64,000 nucleotides of DNA from Globisporangium splendens (lineage: Eukaryota; Oomycota; Peronosporomycetes; Pythiales; Pythiaceae): contig VFIW01000019.1 in assembly GCA_006386115.1 (NCBI GenBank), forward strand, positions 62,001-126,000, written 5' to 3'. Both the position numbers and the translations under genes were made by a program. This document shows, piece by piece, positions 9,532-19,091 of the stretch; within the stretch, counting starts at the first letter, position 1, and the number at the start of each line of letters is the position of its first letter. Under the pieces are notes generated by a model. That model was given only the letters and a program-made list of their open reading frames with translations, was not told where the DNA came from and made no database searches.

Positions 9532-11338
9532 GGGCAGTTGGACACTTTGCGTATCTGTCTGATTGCCTGTGGGTCTTGGTAGTCGGACGGAGCTTTTGGA
9601 AATGAGCTGCTCATTTCAGGTATGCGGAGACCGTTGCACGTGAGAGCGGACAATCGACAACAAAAGTGTGCGTCTTTGAATTCAAATTCAACGCCAAACT
9701 GCCTCTCTATCCTGCACTTTGAATATTAGCCCGTCTGCGCGTTCGCGCGCCGGAGAGTCATACTCGGCACCACCTGATTTTGACGAAGCATAGCGGTGCA
9801 ACAACAGGACCACTGGTGGACATAAAAGATACCGAAGAATCCTACACAGGCATAATATGCGTTATGTTCAGAAGCCTATTATGCATATATGGAGGAGTCG
9901 GACTTTGAAATTCTTGTCTCTCTCTCTCTCTCTCTGGAATTCGATGTCGACAGAAACAAATACGCCACAATATATCCATGGTGATCGATTGCGGACACTT
10001 TGAAGCATTCAAATATGCACGGAATGTTAATTAACCCCTCGATGATCGCGGTTGGCATGGATGGTTTATTAAACCTTCCCGGAAGATTTAAATCGAGTAT
10101 GATACCAAGGAAGCTGCAAGTTACATCGGAGAAGATCCAAGCCGCTTTTGAACTCTCTCGCTTTGCAGCGGAGGTGCAAGTGCCCTGTTTTCAGCAGGCG
10201 TCGACAGCTCACCAATCAAACAGTATGGGTGTTGGAAATCGGAGGCGTTTGAGCGGTACACCTGGCAAAGTGAGCAACGGACGGAGGGATTAGCCCGATC
10301 AATGGTCAAGCATCAGACCCTTAGCGGCAAAGTCCAAGCGCAAATCTTTCTCTCAGCGCTGGCAGGAGAATGAGCAGAAACCTTAAAGTGGGTGTGTGGT
10401 GCAGTCAAGCTGCCACTTTTGACTACTGCATGCAGCATGGTTTACCACCGAACCGAGAACGATGGTTTTGGCATTCGGACCTCCTGAGGCTCAAAACGTG
10501 TATCTGGGGAAAAATGTAGTTTATCGAAAAGGAAATTCCTTAAACTCACGCGCATATTTTACTCCAAACTGTGGGTTTTACTTGAATTGCATGAACTCGA
10601 GTTGTGTAAAGCCAAGCAGCTGATGTCCTGATTTACCTCAGAATATGGCAGCTTGAAGACCTTCCAGTGTCGCACATGTGAGCGTGCAAACGAAACTTCT
10701 AATAGTAATGGAAGACTTGGGCGGGGGGAGGAATGGTAGTGTATCCGCGCAGTTGTAGGCGCAACACAGAATCGCGTTTGTCGTGGCTACGGCTCAGATA
10801 TTTGCTGCGGAGCTCTTCAAATTTCCAGGTCGAAGTGAGCTTCACTGTAAGTGGGTACTATATCCTGCTAATATGGTTTTGAGGTACCACAAGTGCAGAA
10901 CGCTCCAGCCCAGTTCGATGGCTCGTTTTTTGCCCAAATGTGGACCTTACGACATGACACGAAAATGCCTGTCCGAGCACTTTCTTTTATGCTTGTTAAC
11001 ATTTAGAATCGATAATTTGATATATCTGTGTACACAAATCTTCTATTTGTTTCTTCTGTCTAATACGTTGGTATCTTTTATTTAATTTCCAACCACTTGG
11101 GTACATGTCGCGATTGACAGTGGGATGTGAGCTCACTTTGTTGTGGCAGCGCCAATGCCCAAGCATGCTGTCTCCCATGGCGTTGGCACAATCCTGCATC
11201 CTGAAAAGCATTCAGACGCTTATTACGTCACGTTCCGCGCTATTGTACGGTGCGCTGCTGGATTAAATCGGGCTCTGAAACGCAACAAGCGCAACGCCGG
11301 ACTCGCCTCATTAGCGCACATTCACGCAAAGCGTCACG
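9532..11338. other. 1.8-kb intergenic with CT microsatellite
   Basis: Shared upstream region of divergent copies 4 and 5. Contains the CT repeat at about 9920-9937. Several short open frames (10000-10293, 10783-11085) show no motifs or codon bias. No mobile-element termini recognised. Confidence 0.55.
9920..9937. repeat. (CT)n microsatellite
   Basis: An uninterrupted run of about nine CT dinucleotides in the non-coding stretch upstream of PLAC8 copies 4 and 5. Confidence 0.85.
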
Positions 11339-11920
11339 ATGGACTCGGACACCGTGTACGCGATCCAGATCGACAAGAGAGAGGCCTACGAGGGCCGCCG
11401 CCGGCGCTCGGCATCGGTGCCCGGTGGTCCTGCCTGGGAGACCGGACTCTTTGGGTTCGGCGATGCGTCGTGGATGCACTGCTTCCTGGCGCTCGTGCTG
11501 CCGTGCGCGATCGCGTCCAACATTGAAGCGATGATCGACCGCAGTTCGTACGGAATCGGCGCATTTGTCATGGGCATCGCGTTCCTGGGTGAGATCGTGT
11601 GTGCAACGCAGAGCTACCAAGACGGACAGGTCGACCACACGGTGTGGACGAGAGAATACAGCGACGAGACGCTCCCGATCAGCATGTGGTCACTTGCAGC
11701 GGTCGTTTGTGGCATCATGTACGCTTCTGGTGTGTTTGCCTTCCGCAACATGACGCGTCATTACTACCGCATCCCAGGATCCTGCTGTCTCGACGTCGTG
11801 ACCGCAGTGTGCTGCTCACCGTGCTCCATGGCGCAACTCTCCCGTCATTTTGAGATAGCGGGACCATCTGTGTACGCAAACGAAGCGCTCGACACTCTCC
11901 CAGCGTACGAGTCCACATAG
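11339..11920 (+). CDS. PLAC8-family membrane protein, copy 5
   Basis: Single exon, 193 residues, the shortest copy. After a short basic N-terminus it has LFGFGDASWMHCFLALVLPC, where the usual first-motif Cys pairs are reduced to one Cys near the start and one at the end. Hydrophobic segments (YGIGAFVMGIAFLGEIVC; MWSLAAVVCGIMYASGVFAF) and the second motif YYRIPGSCCLDVVTAVCCSP with CSMAQLSRHF are kept. It ends LPAYEST. It is the first plus-strand member and is divergent from copy 4. The degenerate first Cys motif may mean altered metal or lipid interaction. Confidence 0.82.
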   Translation: MDSDTVYAIQIDKREAYEGRRRRSASVPGGPAWETGLFGFGDASWMHCFLALVLPCAIASNIEAMIDRSSYGIGAFVMGIAFLGEIVCATQSYQDGQVDHTVWTREYSDETLPISMWSLAAVVCGIMYASGVFAFRNMTRHYYRIPGSCCLDVVTAVCCSPCSMAQLSRHFEIAGPSVYANEALDTLPAYEST

Positions 11921-13316
11921 ATCCATCCCGCTCTCCTCCTGCGTGGGAATCGCGAATGGCAGCAGACGGAAACGAATGAAGTTGCACGACTGCCGCCGCC
12001 GAATCCCTCCCAGCAGCATGTATTATACTCAGAAGAGAAGAGCGTTGGTGAGAGGATTTAACCGAGGCAGGTTTCAAGTCCCCCCAATGCTTGCGCACAC
12101 CAGCATATAGAAGACTCCACCGTACACGAACAAGAAGACAAAAAAGAGCACGAGGCTTTCTGCAACTAGAAGGTGTACACTAGACTACCTAACTCCCCGT
12201 AATGTATGCTCCATACCAACGCGTTGTATAAGTCAGCAGGGTGTAAGTACGGGCTGCCAAAGAACCACGGCGTTTCACCCTACGAGCCGTAATGTGGCAA
12301 CTTTCCCAATCGCCAAAGCTGAAGAGCACCTGCAGAGCGTCATGACAAATTGAAAAAGTGGAGTCGGGCATGACGAAATGTTGAGAAAGTCTGGGAGTCA
12401 ACCGAGGCAGTCGATCGTCTTTTGTGCAAAGCTCTTGGGCAGCTGCCGCTGCTACAGCTTCCAGTTTTCATCTTTGACGATAGTTTGGCTATGCCCTTTA
12501 GGGCTCCTGCCTGGTCGAAAATGGCCTGCCAGTCACAGCACCCTCGTGGTGCACGACGTTATGACTCGGTGTGTTGCACTTTGACCACACCGCCAAGCGC
12601 AAAAACTGAAGCCAGGCTTTCCGTAGATGCTTTCCCTAGAGGCAGTTGCTTGCGGGCGCGCTTGATGTCGCTGGTGCGCCAAATTCGCGTGTGGGCAATC
12701 GGATGTCGGCGAATTCAACGATTCGGGTCGTGGTAATCAGGCAAAACCAACTACCATCGTCGCAAATCCACATTGACCTCAGCATCTATCTCTACAGTCT
12801 GAAATGTAATATGTCAGTTTAGAAAGGTATTTTATTCCATTTAGTTAGTATCTCAGTCTGAAACATACACGATTTGGCTTTTCTCTTGGAGCGCCAGTAT
12901 GTAGAATTAACTGCAGTCTCCGTGAGACGGGTGCGCGATCACCTGATGCTGCAACTGTCAGTGCTTCGTTTGGCTCTGGAAACGATAAAACAGCACCTAC
13001 TACAATATCATTTTGTATGTGTGTGTGCCGCACGGCTGGTTTGCGCCAAAACGCAAAAGTAATCGTCAAGTGAGGCTGGCAAGCGACAACAAGCGACCCC
13101 ACTCTGGCCAAAAGATCCAGCGACTTTTTCTACGATGTATGCATGGCACAGGCTCGTGCGATGAGGTCAATAACGATCCAGTAGCGACGAGACGGCACTC
13201 CACTTGGTGTTAAAGGAGCTTAGCCTCAACGACACCGTACCGGAGCTCCCACATGAGCCCACTTATCATTTCTCCGTCCAAGACCAACATCCAAATCTAC
13301 AGCAGAAGGAGAACCC
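11921..13316. other. 1.4-kb intergenic, no gene recognised
   Basis: Between head-to-tail copies 5 and 6. Open frame 12422-12736 lacks any family motif and has mixed codon use. TATCATTTCTCC at about 13264-13275 may be the start site of copy 6. Confidence 0.55.
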
Positions 13317-14051
13317 ATGTCGTCTTTCCCAGCATCAAACAACCAGCACTATGCATCAAATGCGGACAACAATGCGCTCCCGTACGCACGCTCAGAAACC
13401 TATCCTGACAAGGTCGGGCAGTACAGTGCGCCGCCACCAGCACAAGACACGGTGATTGTCATCCCCCCAAGCAACGGAGCAGGTAATACGCACAGGGTCG
13501 AAATGGACAACGCGTGGGCGTCAGGACTAAAGGAGTGCTGCAAGCAGCCCAAGCACTGCGGTCTCGCGATCGTGTGGCCCTGCGGCCTCGCAGCAAAAGT
13601 GGGCAAGAACATCGGACTCTCGCCCATCTTCCTCGCGACATTCTTTGCGATTACACTCGTTGGCGATATTGCCTGCACAGCGATCGCGTGGGTCGACGTG
13701 AAATCGAGAGGGGAGAAACCGCGTTTCCTGTACAACAACAACTTCTACTACTTCGCGGGGAAGCCACCTGGGAGCCACTGGTCGACTGCCGCGTATATTT
13801 TGGGTGTGCTCTTTGTGCTTGGTATGTGGCGACTCCGCATCAAGACTCAAGACTACTGCGGTATCCGACGACGCAAGTTTTTCGACATCTACGCGTCGTT
13901 GTTTTGCACTTGCTGTTCGTTGGCGCAAATGTCCAAGCAGGTTGATTTCGAGCGTGCAAAGGCTCAGAGCTATCAACAGGTACTGCAAAGTGACCATGAA
14001 GTCAATGGTCAGAGCGGTCACGTTGATGCGATCCCAGCATTCACGCAATAG
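13317..14051 (+). CDS. PLAC8-family membrane protein, copy 6
   Basis: Single exon, 244 residues. An Asn/Ser/Pro-rich N-terminus of about 65 residues precedes LKECCKQPKHCGLAIVWPCG, hydrophobic PIFLATFFAITLVGDIACTA, a Tyr/Asn loop, hydrophobic AAYILGVLFVLGMWRLRI, and GIRRRKFFDIYASLFCTCCS with LAQMSKQVDF. The tail is extended and ends IPAFTQ, so this copy alone has lost the Leu and Tyr of the LPxY tail. Basic residues replace the IPGS block. The most divergent plus-strand member; the family call is still clear from the paired Cys motifs. Confidence 0.82.
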   Translation: MSSFPASNNQHYASNADNNALPYARSETYPDKVGQYSAPPPAQDTVIVIPPSNGAGNTHRVEMDNAWASGLKECCKQPKHCGLAIVWPCGLAAKVGKNIGLSPIFLATFFAITLVGDIACTAIAWVDVKSRGEKPRFLYNNNFYYFAGKPPGSHWSTAAYILGVLFVLGMWRLRIKTQDYCGIRRRKFFDIYASLFCTCCSLAQMSKQVDFERAKAQSYQQVLQSDHEVNGQSGHVDAIPAFTQ

Positions 14052-15814
14052 ATGCTAAGCAAGAAGTTCATCAGACAGATCTCTTTTGGATGTTAAAGGC
14101 ATAATCTTCTTCTAAAAAAATGCAATCAGGGTGACGGCTCAATCGTAATTGTCTTGTTTGCTCAGCTTTGTCTACACCACTGCTGCATTGCATTGCGATC
14201 TTTACACTGATAATTTGAAACAAATCGTAGGCACTTGAAATTGATATTGCAAACCGCCTGCGTGCAGCCGAAGTTGGCTCGTCACTACCAGTTGCAGCAT
14301 TGTCCCAATGGATCTGTCGCAGACCCCTTACTCTTCCAAATCCGCACACCAAAAGAATGTCCAGATGTACCCAGACCAGCACCCGAGAACCACAACTCCA
14401 TGACACATGGAATGGCTCGACACCCTGAGCCCACAAATCCTGTAGGAAACAAAAACACGCGGAGCAGTAGATATATGGACCCCAGCAGTTTTATCACTGC
14501 CGCGACCCCAAGAGATCACCACCAGCATTATTGGAATTATCCTACAGGAAGATCATTTTCTTGATTCGCAATTCCGAATGGCATTGCGACTGATGGTGCC
14601 TTCAACAATAGGTTCAGAAAAGTATCCGGATGAATATACGCCTGCTTCGCACATTTCAACCCAAAAGTATACAATATCCGGATATAAGGAAAGTAAGGGA
14701 GGATGGGGCTAAAAGCCGGAACAAGCACCACCTTTCATTACCTAATGCAAGGCGCTGAAATGATGCCTTTCATAACGACTGAAGAGGTTGAATGCTTGCT
14801 TACACACACTTCAAAAGACCGTTACAAAGCTTCGCAATATCTTATTTTTTGTGTTTTACAAAGGCTATATTAACTTCAAGGAGGTCCTAAAATGCGCTGG
14901 GTGCACTCTGCCCACAGACCCTTGTGGCTCTTCAATCGCACCAAGTGCCACGTCCCTCTCTCTTCCTCACCAGCGTCCGCGCATACACAACAGAATGCCT
15001 CGCTCGTTTCCTGCAACTTTGGGTGCGGCGCTCGTCGAACGGAAGAGTTCGTGTTGTACACTCTGCACGACGTGTCGGCCTCTATGTCGTCGAAAAAAAG
15101 GCGTCTGTCTGCCCCCTCACTTTCTGCAATCGTCATTCCTCGAGGTCACCTTTACAGAAGCAAACTTTGGACTCACGAAAAAAACTCGGTTGCTAGCCAC
15201 ACGAAAGCATGGGGACTCTACTGCACAATGTCTCTACGTCTGCTCAGCTGGCAAGGACCAACATGAGAACGAGAGTGCAGCGACGCGTCGCAGAAGCTAT
15301 TTCACAGAAGAAACCCATTACCTCTCCCTAGCATCATCTATACAATTTAAAATTCAGCATTACAAACCTAATATTTCTATCAATGCCAGTATAGATATTT
15401 CGATCATGTCATTTGCTTCATAGAGTATAACAGTTGCCACAGGTATACTAATCAAAATTTATCGAACACCAGAAGACTGCTCTGTACTCTCCAGTCTCCA
15501 TCCGATGGATTCAGAAAGGCGCCGCTTACTCACGGAATGCGACCCTCTTCGCTGCTGCACGGTAATCACGAGAGGGGTTCCCTACCCCATGACCAGCTCA
15601 CTGAGCTGCTGTTGGTGGCGTTTCCCCCTCCCCGCCCTCTCTGCAGTATCCACTCGCACCTCATTCGCACTTCTCCTCCATCCCCATTTGCCATTCGTCA
15701 GTGCACAATCCAATTGGAGCGATTCAGTGCACGAAGACAGCTCTTCGAGTGCATCACCCGTCACCCCAAGCCGCTTCAGCGAGTCCCTCGTTGCATTGCG
15801 CGTACGAGACCATC
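14052..15814. other. 1.8-kb intergenic, possible gene relic
   Basis: Between copies 6 and 7. An ATG at 14310 opens a short Ser/Gln/Pro-rich frame stopped after 31 codons, similar in composition to PLAC8 N-termini but too short to assign. CTCATTCGCACTTC at about 15660 could be the start site of copy 7. Confidence 0.5.
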
Positions 15815-16558
15815 ATGGCACTGAACCCGAACAAGAGCTGCCCCGCCAACAACGACTCCGTGCAGACGACGCTGACGCCGCTGACGTCCACGCGCGACGC
15901 GCCGTTCCTGATCCAGGTCGACGAAGACTCCAGCAGCAGCAACAACAACAGTGATGCGCTCTATGTCCAGAAGCTGCACTCCAAGACGCTGCAGAGCGTG
16001 CCTGAGAACCGCAGCCTGCGCGCCGAGTCGAACGAGTCCACACAGTCCAAGATGCCCCCAGGTGAATGGCGGGCTTCTCTCATCGGATGCCTCGACTGCC
16101 GAAAGCCCAGCAACTTTGCGATGCTCGCGTGCTGTCCGTGCCTCCCTGCCGCAAAGGTCCACAGTATGCTTGGGAGGTCGTTCGAGTCCGGCGTGTTGTA
16201 CTTTGCGGGACTCATCTTCGGCATTCTGATCTCCATCGGGTTGTGCTTCTCCAACACATCCAGCGTCAGTGAAGGTGACGCAGCTGTCACCAACGGGAGT
16301 GACAGCGGCCACAGCAGCTTGTTCCTGTATGGGAACCTCGCACTCGTGCTCGCTGTGCTGTTTCTCGTCGGCGTCGCGTACCTGCGCACGCGGACGCGCC
16401 AACACTTCAGCATCCCAGGCAACCGAGTCTTCGACTGTGTGCTCTCGTTCGCGTGCTGCTGGTGCGTGATCTCGCAGGCGAAAACACACCACGAGAGACA
16501 CATCGCCCATGAATTCGGGCTCGACACACCCACAGACACGCTCCCAGCGTACGCATAA
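15815..16558 (+). CDS. PLAC8-family membrane protein, copy 7
   Basis: Single exon, 247 residues from ATG 15815; the frame is open further upstream but without an ATG. The N-terminus is Ser/Asn-rich. The first Cys motif is IGCLDCRKPSNFAMLACCPC, the copy closest to a canonical PLAC8 CCPC motif. It has hydrophobic VLYFAGLIFGILISIGLCF and LALVLAVLFLVGVAYL, and the second motif HFSIPGNRVFDCVLSFACCW ending CVISQAKTHH. The last residues are LPAYA. It is followed convergently by the elicitin-like fragment and copy 8 on the minus strand. Confidence 0.85.
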   Translation: MALNPNKSCPANNDSVQTTLTPLTSTRDAPFLIQVDEDSSSSNNNSDALYVQKLHSKTLQSVPENRSLRAESNESTQSKMPPGEWRASLIGCLDCRKPSNFAMLACCPCLPAAKVHSMLGRSFESGVLYFAGLIFGILISIGLCFSNTSSVSEGDAAVTNGSDSGHSSLFLYGNLALVLAVLFLVGVAYLRTRTRQHFSIPGNRVFDCVLSFACCWCVISQAKTHHERHIAHEFGLDTPTDTLPAYA

Positions 16559-16700
16559 ACTGAAGAAAAAGCAAGCAAGAAAATGGACCGAGTAGCGTGC
16601 AAGATTTTATACGTTGCGAGAGTTTAAAGCCAAATTAGTAACTTATACCCAGTGGAAACAGTGCATATGCAACTATCGCATCACGAGATGATCAATGGAC

Positions 16701-16985
16701 TCACTGGTTTGATGGAAGGCACTGACCCGCGTGCTGATAGACGATGGCCTTGATGTTGTAGGTCTTGCCCGCGTGCTGCACGTCACAACGTTGGAGATCG
16801 GCGTCAACGATTTCCGTCAACAGAGATTGGCACGCTTTGCTGGTGCAGAGGTCTTCAATCGGCGACTCGGTCGGAAACCCCGTGAATGGGAAAAACACGC
16901 ATGCAGAGTCCTTTTGGCACGTGCCGAAGTTGCTGTCGCTGAGCAGCGGGAGGAGCTTCGGAATGAGTTCCTGGGCATTACACCC
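16701..16985 (-). pseudogene. Elicitin-like domain without start codon or signal peptide
   Basis: The minus strand encodes 93 residues beginning CNAQELIPKLLPLLSDSNFG and including GTCQKD, IEDLCTSKACQSLLTEIV, LQRCDV and a final HAGQC before a TGA stop. Six of its Cys fall in the elicitin order (C1 near residue 1, then GTC, DLC-x4-C, RC, QC), with one extra Cys. Elicitins are secreted sterol- and lipid-binding proteins specific to oomycetes, normally with a signal peptide before C1. Here an in-frame TGA lies 6 bases before C1, no ATG is in frame, and only 75 bp separate the domain from the stop of PLAC8 copy 8. An acceptor-like AG at 16985-16986 could mark a lost upstream exon. I treat it as a 5'-truncated copy. 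Confidence 0.6.
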
Positions 16986-17059
16986 TCATCTCCATTGACA
17001 TATATGCATTATGTGGTTGATTCAACTGAGCAAAGCGCATCACACCTATCTCGTTTGCC

Positions 17060-17803
17060 TTACTGCATCGGCAAGTATGCTGGTAGGACGTCCGCGGGTC
17101 CAAAATCACATCTTCCCGGTTTGTAGCTCTTCACGCGGGTCGACATTTGCGCGATGTTGCACACGGGGAAGAAGCACGAGAGCAGCAAGTCTCCCAGCCA
17201 TGAGCCTGGGATCTGGAACCGCTCGCGGATCTTCATGCGCAGCCTCCACGCAGTCAAGATGTACACGAAGCTAAGAAAGATACTAAACACACCCCAGGGA
17301 CTCGTGGCCAAGTCGTTGATATCGTCGCCGAAGGAGCGGCTATGATCGAGACCATAGCTGTCGTCGTCGCTATTGGTGCTTGCATGAGCACTTTTGACTC
17401 CAGAGTGAGTCCACCATGGCTTGTAGCGGGGGTCCTTCTCCGACAGAGTCATCGCGCTCCCGTCGCTGCCGTGCACTTGGGCAAACGCGGTGATCAGGAT
17501 CAGCACTTGGACGATCGCGACTGCGAGCAGACCGTAGAGCACGTTCTTGTATCGGTATAAACTCAGTCGAGACGTGATGCGTGCAAGCGAGACGCAGGGG
17601 CAGAACGCTGCCATGCAGCAGTTGGGTACGAGGTTCTGGAAGCAGTTGAAGAACCCAGTCCCCCACACCGCGACGCGAATGCCATTCGCTTCGCAATCGG
17701 CATAAGGGCCAGATGAGACCACTTGGAGCGCGTATGGGATCTCGGAGCCGCAGGTCGATGATGACGGTGTCTTGGGCGACACGATCACCAAGTCGTTGGG
17801 CAT
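17060..17803 (-). CDS. PLAC8-family membrane protein, copy 8
   Basis: Single exon, 247 residues from ATG 17803. Contains GFFNCFQNLVPNCCMAAFCP, hydrophobic VLYGLLAVAIVQVLILITAF, a 65-residue acidic/Ser loop longer than in other copies, hydrophobic PWGVFSIFLSFVYILTAW, and RERFQIPGSWLGDLLLSCFF with PVCNIAQMSTRVKSY. It ends LPAYLPMQ. The stop codon region (CAGTAAGG) also fits a splice donor, but joining it to the downstream elicitin-like segment does not keep frame. It forms the right-hand end of the array. Confidence 0.84.
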   Translation of the reverse strand: MPNDLVIVSPKTPSSSTCGSEIPYALQVVSSGPYADCEANGIRVAVWGTGFFNCFQNLVPNCCMAAFCPCVSLARITSRLSLYRYKNVLYGLLAVAIVQVLILITAFAQVHGSDGSAMTLSEKDPRYKPWWTHSGVKSAHASTNSDDDSYGLDHSRSFGDDINDLATSPWGVFSIFLSFVYILTAWRLRMKIRERFQIPGSWLGDLLLSCFFPVCNIAQMSTRVKSYKPGRCDFGPADVLPAYLPMQ

Positions 17804-18999
17804 TTTGCTGGTTCAAAGAAACTGAAGAAGTGGGATTTTCTTTGTGAAGCAGTGGCTGAGCCTTTTGTGGGGTGCTGCACACTTTTCATACTGGTGAGCG
17901 GTGGTGATCGGAACTCTGTGCTCAACCGACACAAGCAGGATCCGTTTCTCTCATCCTTTGGAGGCGACGCGAATGAGAGAATCTAGAAAAGTCGCATCAA
18001 GTTTGTGGAAGAAATCACTCTTTCTCATGCCTTTTAATAAATCTCTCAGCTGCAAACTTCCTCACCGTTGAAAAAGAAAAGCAGACTCGTTTCACTTGGA
18101 CATGAAAAAATTCCTAAACCAATGTCATGCGATCGTTCTTGCCATATCCAACGACCTCCAGTGGTTCTGTCCAATTCTAAGCAACCACATGCCGACTTCT
18201 GCTTCATGAAAAGATCGTGGAGCATGGATTGACTCGATCTCACCACTAACCCAGATGGGTTCGACGCTGCTGTCACACGAGTTGAGGCTGTCACACGACC
18301 TCTGATCCTTTCAGCGCATTTGTCGGATGAAACGTCGAGTTTAAGTGGAGCTTAGACAGAGACGTGGCCACGGAGAGAAAACGTGAAAAATCGAGCGATA
18401 GCTCGCGCATCGAGCGTGTTCAGAGGTTTGTGGACACGTGACTGGCAACGAGAACCATTCTTCTCCAGCATGAACGACAGGGTTTCAGTACTTTGCCAGC
18501 AACCATACAAGCAACCTGTCTCAGGTTTTATCCTTTGAGACCAGATGGCTACAAAATGGACAACTGAACCGTGCTGCCTCGCCTTTACCTACGGTCTCAT
18601 CTCGCCTGCTGCTAATCAACCAGGAGCTCCGATCTCCCCAAGAGCTCTTCTTGCATCTGGTCGCTCTCGGACTCTAGCGTCCTCAACTGTCGCTTCCAGA
18701 TGATCACTTCCTACAGGCACATGGACATGCACATAAAAGACTTCCCATTGACACCAGATGCGACCAATGTCGCTTTGCCATGTATTAGTTGCGTAAAAGC
18801 TGCTCCCAAGGGTAAAAGTGGAATGAGGTTCACCTCTGAGGGCCACAAATGACTCGAACAGGATCTTTTTATCGTTTTGGTGTCTGCCATCTAGTGAATA
18901 TGCTTGCTTACCAGCGAAATGCTAGCATCGAAGACAGGCATGCGTGTATTGTGACTCGACATCGTTATGGCTCGTTCTTTCATTTGCACCACTCCATCG
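17804..18999. other. Intergenic, no gene recognised
   Basis: Upstream of PLAC8 copy 8 (minus) and tyrosinase A (plus). Short frames such as 18616-18846 on the minus strand have no recognisable motif. Confidence 0.55.
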
Positions 19000-19013
19000 A
19001 CATTCTGCAATTT
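19000..19013 (+). promoter_or_regulatory. Inr+FPR-like core promoter of tyrosinase A
   Basis: ACATTCTGCAATTT, 13 of 14 matches to TCATTYYNCAWTTT, about 80 bp before the ATG at 19092. Confidence 0.5.
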
Positions 19014-19091
19014 GACGCACGTCGCCGCCCTTGGTAGTAAAGGGATCAGTCTACCTACGCAAGCTCCAACGCACCAAAACTCCATTCAAGG

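Noticed and set aside
14310..14564. N-terminal PLAC8 relic
   Set aside because: Only 31 codons of matching composition, no Cys motif downstream; similarity is not distinguishable from chance.
16985..17060. PLAC8 copy 8 fused to the elicitin-like domain by splicing at its stop region (CAGTAAGG)
   Set aside because: The donor phase and the only usable acceptor give GTG then TAA; no in-frame join exists.
16731..17126. Plus-strand frame of 131 codons
   Set aside because: Shadow of the elicitin-like segment and the 3' end of PLAC8 copy 8.
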